Positions 35,183 to 47,107 of a stretch of 64,000 nucleotides of DNA are shown piece by piece (the first letter of the stretch is position 1; every line of letters starts with the position of its first letter). Source of the stretch: Paragonimus skrjabini miyazakii. Taxonomy: Eukaryota; Platyhelminthes; Trematoda; Plagiorchiida; Troglotrematidae. The notes under the pieces are model-generated. The model was not told where the DNA came from. It was given only the letters and a program-made list of their open reading frames with translations, and searched no databases. Location: positions 180,452-244,451 of the forward strand of contig JTDE01000150.1 in the NCBI GenBank assembly GCA_014338405.1, written 5' to 3'. The position numbers and the translations under genes are program-made.

Positions 35183-35564
35183 TGAAATTGACGGCTGGTA
35201 TGCTGATATCTGATTGTTTAGTCTGCTTCAGAACGTCAACGACGACGTCGTAAGACGCATTTTTGGTAGTTTCCGAACACACATCCATTGGCGCGTACGT
35301 CGATATAATGAATACACAACACTTTCCTGAGTTTCGTGGACATACTTTAACCAATGTGCTTGGTCTGACAACGCGCGAGCGACTGTTCACTGAGATCCAA
35401 TTAAGCAAACACTGCTCTGCTGTGGAACTCAGTGTGATTCTCTCTTCAGTTCCGGTCCCGGCGTCACCAGAGACCCTGAGATAGAAGCGCTTAAATCGAC
35501 AGTTATCTAGAGATGAGCGCAAGTGTATTACGGTGCTAGAATCGTACACTCGTGTATCCGACAC
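35148..35564 (-). pseudogene. APE-type endonuclease, N-terminal half
   Basis: 138-codon open frame with DSSTVIHLRS, ITLSSTAEQCLLNWISVNSR and CCVFIISTYAPMDVCSETTK, then SDISIPAVNFSARLGHFSAE. The ISTYAPMD block is characteristic of the endonuclease of CR1/RTE-like elements. The expected D-F/M-N-A motif reads VNFSARLG, so the catalytic aspartate just before the asparagine is lost. Confidence 0.75.
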
Positions 35565-36450
35565 GCAGCACTCATCAGGCTTCGGACTTTAGACGGTACT
35601 TGCCAGAGCAGCTTTCCGACCGACTTGTCGGAGAGTGCTGACACAGAAAACGCAAATGTTTACCAGTTGTCTTGACTCTAGAAAACAGTTACCACCGGAG
35701 GGCAAAGAGAACGTAAAAAGCGTGGGAAGTAAAACGGAAGGAGAAAGTCATGTTGGATAAATAATGTCACTGTTGGGAGAACAATAACTTCTGATAATTC
35801 CCGGTCGTTTATGCCGGGGAAGGGGTTGACTTAAGATACCCCACCCCGGGTTGCTTATTCAAAAGTCTGCTTTATGAGACAACAAGTTACCGGGTTGTCT
35901 TGGGGGACCCAACCTGGAGTCAGTGACTCGCTTGGCAGTGAGGGGCTTGCCTAGCACGGAAGAGCAATGGATAAGATATTGATGTCTGATTCTGAGCATT
36001 GTTGCGCACAGCCTATGCATTCGAAGCCACATCAGGCCTTTGGATGAGACCGGATGTTTTTCGACCTATTGGATAATACACCAGCGGTCACGATCAACCG
36101 CTAGGTGATCGGTGTGCTCTTTGTTTGTGGCTAACTTTTCTAACCCCCATTTTTCCTGATTCCGAAGACAGCAATGCTGCAAGTGTAAACATAATTCTAC
36201 TCTACGCCCATTGGATCGTATCTCCCTACCTTAGCACTCTTACCCGGTAAGTAGTGCGAAATACTATCCCATGAATCCGACTGCTGCTTTCTGGTCTCTC
36301 TGGCAAGGTTGCACCTAGAACGACCGAAGTCCTAGTCAGCCCTTCGAATCGAAACAGTCCACAAGTCTGATCACCACGCCAAGATAGCAGTATAACCATC
36401 AACAAAACTGTTAAATGAACGGATGAGACCTTCGGCTCGTAATGCAACAT
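35565..36450 (-). mobile_element. 5' leader of the minus-strand non-LTR element
   Basis: Higher-GC sequence immediately upstream (minus sense) of the endonuclease, with the remains of a first coding stretch (SESCSGKYRLKSEA-like frame near 35,600) and blocks such as GGTTGGGTCCCCCAAGACAA. A minus frame at 36,226-36,450 (SVHLTVLLMVILLSWRGD) may be a leader ORF or chance. The 5' boundary is set by the change in composition and is approximate. Confidence 0.45.
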
Positions 36451-38237
36451 GTCGTCAGTTGCATTTCACGGTCCGTTTATAGGTGCGCGCGATGAAACCT
36501 CATGAACAACATCTTGAGCCCTCACATCCATCATCAGTTCACCTCGACAATTCAAGGAGTGTTAAACAATTTACATCCGGAAATTAATTGTACTGGTATA
36601 ATCTGACGTGAGCTTTTGTGATTTACGTTGACTTACTGATCAGTTTGTTTGTAACTCTGTTTGAGAAATGAACCCATTTGTTTGCATTTTGGATGAACAA
36701 CAGCATTTTCTAAGAGGAGAAATGATTGATTTTTGAAGTGAAGAAACATAGAGGCAGATGCTGAACTGCATTTAGTGTCAAGCCGTGTGGTCGCACCAAC
36801 ATCAATTTTTCTGCTGAGATTGAAGAAGCAAAGCCTCTCAATACTTTGGTGCTTTTTGCCAGTTTAGCCTCCTGACCGATAATTTAGAGCTTTGAAGCGC
36901 ATACTAATGAAAAATAAGAGCCGTTTTATATTTGTTAGTCGTGATATACTATGATTTTGAATTAACAACTTGACTACAAAGGTTTTGGAGTTAGCTAAAA
37001 GTCCATATTATCAAGATCAAAACTGACAAGTCTCGCTAGGTTTTTCAATCTAACTGGATACCAAATTCTTGGTTGTTCAGGCTATCAAAAGATTAATGTT
37101 GTACACGAAAAAACCCTGTAAGTATCTTACTTTTTGTGCAAACAGTGGCAAATATCACAATGAATTGCTGTTTCGTTGGGATGTTATGCGCATATTTTGA
37201 CACTTACGAGAGTTCGCTTCCACTGAAGAGTGTTTTATATTTTAATTATCAGATGCTTACTACACGCAAAGCTTAGCAGTCGATGGCGATCTAACCAGTT
37301 CTCAACAATTATCCAAATTAACAGTCAAATCTGCTGTCAGACAAAACTATTTCATGTGTGTATCACGTGGTTAATATTTAAGTAAAATACACCTCAACGT
37401 TTCACCGGATATGAAGTCGGTGGAAAGAGATTGACCAAAGGGAAACTCTCATAGGGCAGTGTACCCATGATGGTTGAGTTAGGCTTCCGTAACAATACGG
37501 TGGTATTGTGGCAGGTTTATAGGGTGATATGGTTTATGTTATCATTTATCATTTTATCATTTATCCTGATATTTCTGAAATGTTTCCTCATGCACTCAAC
37601 ATTCTTGACAGGCGTCTTGTGAACACGAACCTATATGCAATGACCGTATGTAATGAAATAAACTGTTCTTTCGTCTCCCTTAATGGTTTAATAAAGTGCC
37701 TGTAAATAAGTTTGCCTGTCGATTTGAAATATAGATCGTTTGAAAATATTTGTCCGACCCTGACACGTTTACATACGACACTTAGAGACCGGTTTCACGA
37801 TTGAGCGCAATAAACCTTGATAACTGCAAAGGTTTCTGACAACAAACGATGTAACAAAATTTTTTAACAACACAAAATAGGAGATTGAACTATTTTCTCT
37901 GTAGTTCTTGACTAATTTCATTAAAACTTCTGAATGATTTGGAAAGGTACGTGATAAAGTAACCCCCGTTTTCATCTAAGTAAATAGCTTTCTGGGGTGA
38001 CATTGTCCATGTCGGAAAACACTGTTCTTAAGCCTACAGGGTTTATGTTTCTAACTGCAAAAGGGTTGGTTGTTTACTATTTCTCGACTTTGATCAGTGC
38101 TCACTTTTGTACTGTAGATTTCAAATTTTTGTAAATCCTATATAATTGGGTTCTATATATTAAGGGGAGGGACAACCTACAACGATGTTAGTTGGAATAT
38201 ACTCGAGACTGTCATGCTATTCCAGTCAACTTGCGGT
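36451..38237. other. no recognisable gene or repeat
   Basis: AT-rich, short ORFs only. Confidence 0.45.
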
Positions 38238-38316
38238 CAATCGAAAGCGGTTGACTGGATAGTCTATGGGAATGCGACAGCTGCGATCAATTGTGGATGA
38301 AGTTCAAATTGAAATT
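38238..38316 (+). mobile_element. 3' fragment of family A element
   Basis: TCGAAAGCGGTTGACTGGAT, AGTCTATGGGAATGCGACAG, CTGCGATCAATTGTGGATG and TTCAAATTGAAATTT correspond to the last 80 bp of the complete copies, including one terminal inverted repeat. The tRNA-like part is absent. Confidence 0.75.
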
Positions 38317-39830
38317 TAATTATCTGTTAACGTTCCGCCTCTGAAACGGAATCTTTGGCAAACCATATCTTGTATACCAATAAACTAACCTACCTGTTGT
38401 GCATAGGTCGTTCTGAGACTACAACGAACTTTCTGAGCTGACGGCCTTCAACTAGTGCGAACAAGTCATCCAAACATTAATAGTGAGTCATTCATTACTC
38501 GATTTACATGCTGGCTGTTATTCATCGCCTGAACCACACTAATATCTTAATAGTAATCACATGAATTGTAGTCATTTTTAACAAAGAACCAGCAGCCATT
38601 GCTTATGTCATATTTTGCACTCTACAGAAAGGACAGTGATCACAATTTTGAAATGAATGATGCACAATCTTTTTTTTTTCCCAAGGAAAATTCACGGCAA
38701 TTCACCCACGTGATGCAAACAAGGCCAGTAGGGTGATAACTCTTCAGTTCCATTTAGGTTCATTTTGAAAAACAGAGGCACGCGACATTAGAAATTGTTC
38801 TCAAATGAGCGAAAAATAGGCAAATTATGGACTGGAAGTTGCCCGAAAAGCTCAAATCATTAAGTCAGGAAATGATAAGTCACGTGCCTCTCAACTGTAG
38901 GTATGTCTTCCTTTCCTGTGTAGGCACAAAACAATATTTGGTTCCGTGTTATTTTCATTGTATGCGCATGCAATGTTGCAATGTGTTAAGAGGGTGTCAG
39001 TTTTAGTAAATTCACTTGTTCATTGTAGAGCATCATCTATTTCTGTTTCTGGATAAGCACGTCAACATTGAACTTATACGAACATAGACAAATATGTTAT
39101 TTTGATCATTCATCGTCAGGCCAGTAAAAGTATACGGGATGGAGATATATTGTTCGGTCTGACATATTTTGGAGAAAAAAATAAATAGACAGTATTTTGC
39201 TGATGGTCATTTGCTCCATTACGTTGCGCGAACTCTTAATCTGGTTTATTTAGAATTGAAACTGCGTTAGTGGTATCGTCAGAACAAACGGCTTTTGCTA
39301 AATAACATCAATTCAGTGAATCTGACTGTAATAAACTCGGCAATCCAGAGTCTTATTGTGAGTGGCATTTGGTGGTTCATCCACTGGAAGAGCTTAGACA
39401 GCATTAATCTGATGAGTTTTTGGTTGAGAATAAATAAGAAGTTCATTCCGTACCAGCTATCTCATATACACAACTGAAGAAGTTAAGCATGCTTGAGGTA
39501 TAAACGAGAGAATTGCGGATATGTTGAATTGAATGTGATAATCAGCTGCGGTAGAGGTCATACTGATTGTCTGATTGATGCTGTTAGTTAACAAGTTTTT
39601 GGCTCTGCAATTTTTGAAAAGCACTTGGAGAAACGACGTTTTCATTTCCAGTCTTTTTGTTCCTGGTTTTGATAAATATGTTTTTTTCAAATTTTTTTCT
39701 CAGTTTATATATTTTCAGATGTTTGCGGTTCAGGTGCCAAACAATATATCTACCCACGTCTCCGACTTCAGACACATCAAACATAACTTTATTGTATGCT
39801 ACAAAAAAAAGGCTGACTAAAAATATAGTA
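38317..39830. other. no recognisable gene or repeat
   Basis: AT-rich. ORFs of 60-81 codons near 39.3-39.8 kb overlap on both strands and share no motif. Confidence 0.4.
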
Positions 39831-39931
39831 CGTTATTATATAATATAATAATATTAATAATAACAATAATAATATAATAATAATATATAATAATATATAA
39901 TATAATATATAATATAATATAATAATATTAT
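39831..39931. repeat. AT-only microsatellite, TAA/TATAA units
   Basis: About 100 bases of almost pure A and T built from TAATA, TAATAA and TATATAA units with one AACAATAA interruption. Largely self-complementary, so it could form hairpins and is prone to length errors in assembly. Confidence 0.9.
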
Positions 39932-41294
39932 CCGCAATGTAACTTAGTGAACATGAGCAGTATGTAAAAGGTTAACAAGCATAGACGAACTGCCAGATGA
40001 GTAAATACTGTCTTTTAAACCTCAGGTTTGGAAAAATGTTTAGTGTTCATCAGCGATTCGCATTCACCTCAAACCTTTCTTAACTCCAACTAGAATGAAA
40101 CATGCCAACTGGTTATTGTTTTCGAGAAATTCAGGTCGATGTGCCCTGAAAGACTGTGCAGTATACTTTCGATAAGGTATGAAATAAACCGTCGAGCATT
40201 CAGTAGACACGGGTCTTAACGTAAACCTTTGTTAACCAGCAAGGTTTCAGACTGATTATTTGAACTAAATACGAATCGCAATAGGTCATTCACAAGACAC
40301 GCCAAGTTTAATGTATTACCACAACGACAAAATTACGCATCGGTTCTAAGCCCAGGGACCACATGGCCTACCCACGCAGTCTTCTACTGGGCTGCACACC
40401 ACCAGAATCAGTGTCATCCAGTCATATACGCAGTAAGAGGTGAAACAGAAGAAAAAAATGGACCTGGACGTATCATTTTGCCAGTGTTCATGTCACACCC
40501 GAAATTAATGTGTACTTGCGTGCTAGACTGTAAGCTGCCACTGTGATTCAACCGCAGCTGTTACAGGACGTTTACCGAACTCCATGAACCCTCCCAAACA
40601 ACTTACTTGTCCGCTTATCAGCAGAAACGACGTGTTATTCATGACAGTTTACTTGAACCACCTATTTTCTGGAAGAGGTCGATTGGAGTGCTTTCTCTGT
40701 ATTGATCGGTTACTGATTTATTTAATGTGGATATTTGAGCAAAGGCCACGTTTCCTAAAGACTCATCATGAAGTCGACGCATTTCCAAAATCTATATAAT
40801 GTGCGACAAGAGTTGAAACAACTCTGCTATCAGTTAACAGCAGTTCCAGACTTTCCACCAGTTTCGATCACAGTGCAGTAAACGGCACTTGGAAATGTAG
40901 CGACATGATGAACCTATGAAAAATGTACGCATCAACTTGTGGTGATTATTCGCCTGTAAATCAAACACAAAGAGATAAATGAATAGGGATTGAACGGTCG
41001 ATTATTTATTGGCAACCCTTTCACCTGGTTTGGGCTGAACGTTGTTGTGACCGCAAAAGACGCCTGGCCTGAGAATTCGTTTGTTACGCAAACTCCCGTA
41101 TGAGTCATGACACAAACGCGTACACTCATTTGCACGTCAGACATGCATTCACATACATCATTGTCATTCGCCTTGGTGGAACTGCTACCATAGCACGTAC
41201 ACACTATTGCGATAGTCTCTTCTTGTCCGTCGTCTTCCTGGCATTCGGAGCTTTCCCCTTTAGTCCTGAATGTCGTCTGTGGGCAATATACTAC
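39932..41294. other. no recognisable gene; GC-shift near 41.0-41.28 kb
   Basis: The last 300 bases before the palindrome are richer in CG dinucleotides than the surroundings and hold overlapping ORFs on both strands. It may be a decayed retroelement end, but no second copy or motif supports this. Confidence 0.35.
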
Positions 41295-41318
41295 TTGTGA
41301 GTAGTATACTACTCACAA
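41295..41318. repeat. perfect 24-bp palindrome
   Basis: TTGTGAGTAGTA followed directly by its exact reverse complement. The inner 22 bases begin TGTGAG and end CTCACA. A partial third copy, TATACTACT, sits immediately to the left. It could be a retroelement terminus, a hairpin-closed junction or a protein-binding site. Confidence 0.9.
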
Positions 41319-42254
41319 CGAAACTGCCGGTCATACAACAACGTCACATCTAATGTTGGTAGCTTAGTTTTCTGTAACTGATGACTTTACATCTTGCTAC
41401 TTCTGTTCGTCTAATGATTTCGAATGTGTTCGTGATAATCAGAACATTAATTAACGAACCAGTTAGACATGTCGACATAATCGACTTCACACTGACTGAG
41501 ACTTTTCATGTTGAAGAATAGCTTTTTGAAGGCCCAAAGCGGTTAACCAGAGTGGTTGTATATTTTTAACATCTAACATGAAGCATGTGGACAAATCCAG
41601 TTGGTATCTGTTTGCTAAGCATCAACGTTAACATACTATTTTTATTTTGGAATGTTTTAAATAAGCTGCCTGATTTTTGTTCCCATTCCGTCCGTTTTCT
41701 TTTGGTCTTCCTGAATGTTGTGGCAGCTTCTATTCTTTGGTTGGGTCTTGCCATCCACTCAGGTTATCTAATGACCCTGTCGATCAATCGTCAGCCATAC
41801 TGAATCGGCCCATTTCTGTAGTTTGTTGAGGGTTATGATAACAGGGATTTCTCTGTTTGACAATATTGACATATGTTGTTCTTTGTTGAAGCTTCATTCA
41901 TGTCTGATCAGTCCAGTGAGAACACACTGAGTAAACAGCCGTAGATGCATGTGAATAACCATCGATGAACATAAATATGACTCAGAGTGAACTCTGATGA
42001 CTCCATCTAGTCATGCGGGTGCAATCTACTTAGATCTACAATGACTGCTAGAAATAGCAGGTGCTGCTTTTTCAGTGAATCTGCCAACATTATATTTGCA
42101 TTGAGTTAAACACTGCTCAAAGATGCATCACTGGGGCGCGTGGTAGAACTATGATGATCAGATGTAAAACATAGGTTGTTAATTTATATGTACGTATGAT
42201 ATATGTTCTGCCAGCTTGAAATCCGAAATGCGTGATGTACGTGTCATGTTATAG
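41319..42254. other. no recognisable gene or repeat
   Basis: AT-rich. Overlapping 62 and 72 codon ORFs on opposite strands near 41.6 kb have no motif. Confidence 0.4.
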
Positions 42255-42529
42255 ATTACCCGGTTGTAGTGGATGGTCAGAGTCAAAATAAAATATCAGT
42301 CAGTGGTTACAGCTTCAACTTTATCTGTAAAATACCACTCGTTCTTGCGTGGTTCGTCTTCCAGACCGGATTCTATTTGACATCTCCGTTAAATTCCTTG
42401 ATCGCAGATCCGAGTGAAGTCAGCACACACAGTGAAACTCAGAATAAACAATTAATTAGCAACAATCCATCTAAAATAGCAGCAGTGAAATTAGAATTAA
42501 ACAAACTTGCTCTGCTGAATTATCCCTAG
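42255..42529 (+). CDS. possible terminal exon with a membrane-like segment
   Basis: Open frame from a possible acceptor (GTTATAG ending at 42,254) to TAG at 42,529. It reads DYPVVVDGQSQNKISVSG, then a hydrophobic stretch ICKIPLVLAWFVFQTGFYL that could be one transmembrane helix, then a polar tail (SEVSTHSETQNKQLISNNPS, AAVKLELNKLALLNYP). The acceptor has a poor pyrimidine tract. No family recognised. It may be chance. Confidence 0.25.
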
Positions 42530-43773
42530 TTGCATCAAAAGCTATCCAGGATATTCATGTCCCCAAATCATGAACACGCATCAGAATGGTGGTGCACGAA
42601 CTTAACCAAAAAATGACAAGGTCAGGTGTGCACAGAGGTTCACGAATTACAATTCCGACTTATTGTACTTTTTCTTTTCACACGCTAAAACTTGAATGCC
42701 GCTGTCTTGCAGAATGTGTAGCTTAGTATAAAGGTCAATTCGAAGGAAAGAAAACGTGAACCGGTCATTACTTACATTTTTCATTTTCATTTTCTGAAAC
42801 ACAACAGGACGCAGGTTTGCTCTTTGAAAGGTAGCAATTAAACAATTTGCGTGTCCTCGAAGGTTTCTAGATAGGAACATGCAGTTAAAAATAAAACATG
42901 AAGTAATTCAACCAAAGAGTAAAACGCCTAGTTCAAGCACTTTATCATAGAATGGTGAAATCACTCGAATTTAGAATGTATGTTAGAATATCATTCTTGT
43001 ATTACAGACCATGTAATAATTTCCCGTATGAGTAGTATAACTATCGCATGTCAAGTATCACTTGCCAGTCTTCGTTATCTTATGTTTTTCTCTCACCTGT
43101 TCTCTTGAAGTCGGCCAATTTTGAAGAATCACAAAGCAGCTATCGGGAAAGATTATTGGACGTCCTTCGAACTGGTTTAGCGATGATTAAAGGAAACTCA
43201 CTTCCAACGCGTTTGATTTCCACTTGATCGGCATTGACCATCAATTAAATCCGGTTGAAGTTTTTTGAATCGTCTACATGGCTCATCAAGTCTGCCCTAG
43301 AGCTGTCAGAATGCGATATATGTCAACAGCAGACACTTTTGCGGTCAAGCTATTCAACCGTCGCATGTGGGTGCAAAACCATTTCGTGCAAACCGTGAAA
43401 AACCTCTGGTCAGTTATTCCAAAGGCAGTTAAATCCAAGCAAGCGCGAGCCACCTGACACCAACAAGAACGAGTTTCTGATGGCGAGCACAATTGATAAT
43501 TCCATTCAATAACTAAAATAATTGTTCTTCAACAAAACTGCTTGAAGTTTCTTAGTTTCCAGATCCTGTTTGCTTATATTTTTGTTATTATGAAAGTCTA
43601 ATGTGAATTACCGAGAACAACTGGTTGCACAATTGACTTTTCATTTGATGGACTTAACTCAGAGAGTCACTACAAAAGTACCTTTCTTTTTATGCACATT
43701 AGAACACACACTTGAAGACAGTTTTGATAATTTGATCAACTTGTCTGACCAGGTTTCTCTTTTTCAGTGGTAG
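42530..43773. other. no recognisable gene or repeat
   Basis: AT-rich, short ORFs only. Confidence 0.4.
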
Positions 43774-44004
43774 GCTATTGTGACATACCTTTGTCCGCGT
43801 TGCAAGGTTAACCGCGGACTATGTGGTGCGTGGTGCTTATGGGTAACGTTTGCTCCTGTGCAGTACAAGGTTAACAGCGCTGCGTATAAAGCAAACATGC
43901 AATTGAGTTGGAAGTATACATTTTTGAAAAGCTCTAACAGGAGAAATATAAGGAATATGTTAGTTAGACTCGAAGTTCAATCTTACTGGGTAAACGGCCT
44001 TCAG
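43774..44004 (+). CDS. possible internal exon, cysteine-containing, unknown
   Basis: 77 codons, phase 0 at both ends, between a pyrimidine-rich acceptor (TTTCTCTTTTTCAGTGGTAG, ending 43,773) and donor GTATGA at 44,005. It reads AIVTYLCPRCKVNRGLCGAW, containing a CPRC knuckle and a further CG pair, and ends RRNIRNMLVRLEVQSYWVN then GLQ. A nearer acceptor (TTTTTCAG at 43,767) is excluded because it leads to an immediate TAG. The CxxC...C pattern hints at metal binding but no family is recognised. Confidence 0.3.
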
Positions 44005-44926
44005 GTATGAACGGCGACTGATCTTTAGAGAAAAATAAGCGTCACCTTCAAGATAGTGACCATAAATGTTGTAATCTAGTGTAGATATACAAGCTGTGAC
44101 GATTCAACACAAACTTAAATTATCGTTTACATCAGAGGATAGCAAGAAGCGTCCTAGCTCATTTTCATTTCGGTACATCATTTTTTTGTCACTACTTGGA
44201 GTAATACGTTAGTGGTTGACATTAAGGCAAAACTAAACAACAACTAAAAATGTGGGGAACGATAGGACTAACCAGACTCCACGCTGAAACACTTACGCAC
44301 CGATGACGGTGTCATTTCGTCTGGTGGTGAAACGTTTGCAACCTAAATGCCAAGCTCGGTGAACATACCAATAAAAAGATGTCATACTTAACAGCTAAGT
44401 GGAACTGAAAGGGAGAAGACATTTTCAAACCTCGCGTGATCAACCTTGAACACAAATTTGCTTGTGTACGAGTTTTTGAGTTAGTATATATGCAAAAGAT
44501 GCTTAACATAATATAAGCATTTATGTCTTTACAATATTTCAGGCCAAATACAGAAACCAAGGGATGAAATGAAACAGGTAATGTGAACGGCTCATAGGGT
44601 TGATGAATTAGGCGGATTGGTGACTATCACATGGCATAAAAGTTGAATGGATACAGTCTGGTTACTGAGATTGTATGGAAGCCATTCTTGCTATTAGACT
44701 GGAACCAATACTTACGTGATCGATATACCACCGCTGTTACCATTACAGGCAGGTTGCCCATATTAATAGACATAATTCATTCAATTCATAGTTCCCCTTA
44801 CATACTGTAGAGTGTGATCAAAAATGAACGGGGTAAAAGTCTGATTGGTAATCAGTAGTTTTAATGTTTACATTTAGCTGATAATTCCAGAAGTACTGGT
44901 AAGCGACTTAAACTCACTTTGTCGAG
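44005..44926. other. possible intron
   Basis: Lies between two exon-like frames of the same phase. No other feature seen. Confidence 0.25.
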
Positions 44927-45130
44927 GATGGGGCATTGATGACTCAAGAGATCTATCAAAAACTGGCAGCAATTTTACTTGTTAAGGACTTCACGCTGAA
45001 AATTAAAAAACCGCTTCAAGAATTGAAAAGCTGTCCAGAAAAGTTTCACGAATACGCGTGCATTAATTATGGTGGTCGCAAGGCAATCTGTCTACCTGAA
45101 GGTTTAAGTCTGAACTGCTTTGAAACGTAA
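44927..45130 (+). CDS. possible terminal exon, unknown
   Basis: Open frame DGALMTQEIYQKLAAILLVK, DFTLKIKKPLQELKSCPEKF, HEYACINYGGRKAICLPEGL, SLNCFET, then TAA. The phase fits the exon at 43,774-44,004 (0 to 0). The acceptor (ACTTTGTCGAG) has a weak pyrimidine tract. Four cysteines. No family recognised. Confidence 0.3.
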   Translation, partial: DGALMTQEIYQKLAAILLVKDFTLKIKKPLQELKSCPEKFHEYACINYGGRKAICLPEGLSLNCFET

Positions 45131-45324
45131 CATGTATTCCACACAGGTAATGGAGACGATGTGAAACAGTACTGGGGAATTGCGAAAGAATTTAGAACTA
45201 CCATTGCCTTGCTATAAGTGTGTATGAGTTGTATTCACACTTAGTCACTGATGTAATAGAAATACCCTAAGCGGTGTCGATCAGAGATTACGTTACTTAC
45301 GACTAAATGATCATCCATTAATTT

Positions 45325-45600
45325 TTAACCCCGTGTTAAGAGGTGGCGGTTAATTTGTTTTGTTTGTAAAGCAAGAATTGAGATTTTTATCTTCTCGACC
45401 CGCTCTAATTTAGTATATAATTTCGCTAATTCAAATAAAGTTCGTTTTTCTGAACTCGAACTAGTTCCTTCAAAATCTTTCCAACGATCTGGTTTTATTG
45501 CAGTGGCACATAGGTCCATCCCTCGATTCCACTTATCTGGAGATTTTCCAGTGGTATGAGATGAATATACAGCTTTTTTACATTTTGTAATTTGAAACAT
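45325..45600 (-). CDS. possible small protein or exon, lysine-rich, unknown
   Basis: ATG-started frame of 91 codons: MFQITKCKKAVYSSHTTGKS, then KWNRGMDLCATAIKPDRWKD, EGTSSSSEKRTLFELAKLYT, KLERVEKIKISILALQTKQI, NRHLLTRG, stop. Upstream the frame stays open for 13 more codons (CTSCAK just before the ATG), so two CxxC-like pairs could exist (CTSC and CKKA). The second half is predicted helical and amphipathic. No family recognised, no second splice site identified. Confidence 0.3.
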   Translation of the reverse strand: MFQITKCKKAVYSSHTTGKSPDKWNRGMDLCATAIKPDRWKDFEGTSSSSEKRTLFELAKLYTKLERVEKIKISILALQTKQINRHLLTRG

Positions 45601-45639
45601 TTTAGCACAAGAAGTGCAGAGGGTGTCATCCAGATGCCT

Positions 45640-46913
45640 TGTTTATAACTTCAACACACCACCGGCATCATGACAAAGCAGTCTTTCGGCACATAACGCA
45701 ACACTAAACATTAAAATCTTTTTCAGTTTGTTACTCTTTCGTACACTTTCAGATTCATGAGCTTGTTGTTTTCATCACTGTTAATCCCGCAACCTTATCT
45801 ACGAAAAAACTCACTACATTTATTCACCATAGTTTTGTTTGATAATCTATCAAGACCAGCTACGAGCTAATAGTTTGGTTTGAAAAAAATGATTAAAAAT
45901 ATTGAAACGAATATAATATTAATTTCATAAACGTCAACAAAGTGGACAGCAAAAAACCAATCAAGAGGCAGACGTGCTTCATAAAGATGAAAATTAAATG
46001 TTCAAATAAATACATGGAGAACCTTACGAAGTGAAATTCACCATTAGACCGCATCATATTGTATGATGTTCATTTTGTATGGGCGTACGTTATCTCCTTG
46101 TAAACGTTAATGAACGTGATGAACTCAAACCAGCTAGACATAAAATCGGAACTTTCTTTAAACCGTATAGTGGAAAGTAGGTATCAGGGATAAACAACGA
46201 AGCAAAGGGATTTATCCTACTTAAATTACATAGTAATCAAATTATGGTTTTAAATCAGCAAAGTAAGCCTATCTACATTAAAGATTTTGTATGTGCGGAT
46301 CGTATTGTTTTTTACAACATTATAAGGACACTACTCAGGTATTATAAAAGTGTCTTGTTTGGGAACTCAACGATATGCTGAACAAGAAGAACGACGTTTT
46401 AATGTTCCGGTCTGTTATTCTCGTTTTTATGGGTACTCATTTGAGATTATTAAAGATATTGCTAATAGTGTAGTGCGTAGCTACAGATGAAACGGAGAGG
46501 AATTATCAAACAAGAGTTCAACAAACTTTGACTCAGTCGAAAGTGTGATGTTTACCCAGCAGTAAATAAATACTGGAAATAAAAAAATCTGCAGACGACC
46601 AATTGATAAGAATCAGTTGAAGAGTGAATATTTCTCTTATCTAAAGCACCTGGGTGGTATTTCTCTGATAAATTTGATAGTTGATGGGAAAAATATGCAA
46701 GGTGTTGTTATGGACTTGACGTTTGATGATAATTTTTGTGTGTAATGTTTTTTCATTGTTCCGGACAATTATGTTTGAGCAAGCATGTACTTAACCCAAG
46801 CAATACAACTGACCGTGCAACTAACTCTCATGGTAATGAAACTATCAAAGTCAAGCTGAGCAGAATCACTGATGCTATGGAACGCTACGGCTGTTCGTAT
46901 GTCTTCCGGTCAG
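45640..46913. other. no recognisable gene or repeat
   Basis: AT-rich. A plus ORF at 46,736-46,918 (NTTDRATNSHGNETIKVKLS) lies just before the next exon-like frame and could be part of it, but no splice evidence decides. Confidence 0.35.
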
Positions 46914-47057
46914 ACTAAGTTTTATGTCCACCGTGAGGATAAACCTGACGCTGGAGTGCGACTTATGTATCGCAATGCGCGGAAATTTCCGAAACAACTG
47001 TACACGGACACACATAAACTACATGGGTGGTACTCGAAAAAAGAAATAACTGGATGA
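46914..47057 (+). CDS. possible exon, unknown
   Basis: Frame TKFYVHREDKPDAGVRLMYR, NARKFPKQLYTDTHKLHGWY, SKKEITG, stop, following an acceptor-like CTTCCGGTCAG (ending 46,913). Balanced, charged composition looks more protein-like than most ORFs here. No convincing donor before the stop. Confidence 0.25.
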   Translation, partial: TKFYVHREDKPDAGVRLMYRNARKFPKQLYTDTHKLHGWYSKKEITG

Positions 47058-47107
47058 GATTGATTACCAAATTGAAATGAATACCAAAACATGTTTTTGG
47101 GTTACAG

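Larger units (their letters stand above)
33430..36450 (-). mobile_element. APE-type non-LTR retrotransposon (CR1/RTE-like), 3'-incomplete and decayed
   Basis: Minus-strand frames give, in 5' to 3' order, an untranslated leader, an apurinic-type endonuclease, a linker and reverse transcriptase up to just past motif C. Many frameshifts and stops. After motif C, homology can be followed only to the MCDRVGLYGIRSASSKC stretch (about 33,490) and then fades, so the protein end and 3' tail are missing from this copy. The plus-strand fragment next door carries the kind of sequence that should come next. Confidence 0.8.

Noticed and set aside
32185..36450. 5' inversion (twin priming) of one non-LTR insertion
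   Set aside because: The inverted part would have to lie on the tail-distal side of the direct part; here it lies beyond the tail.
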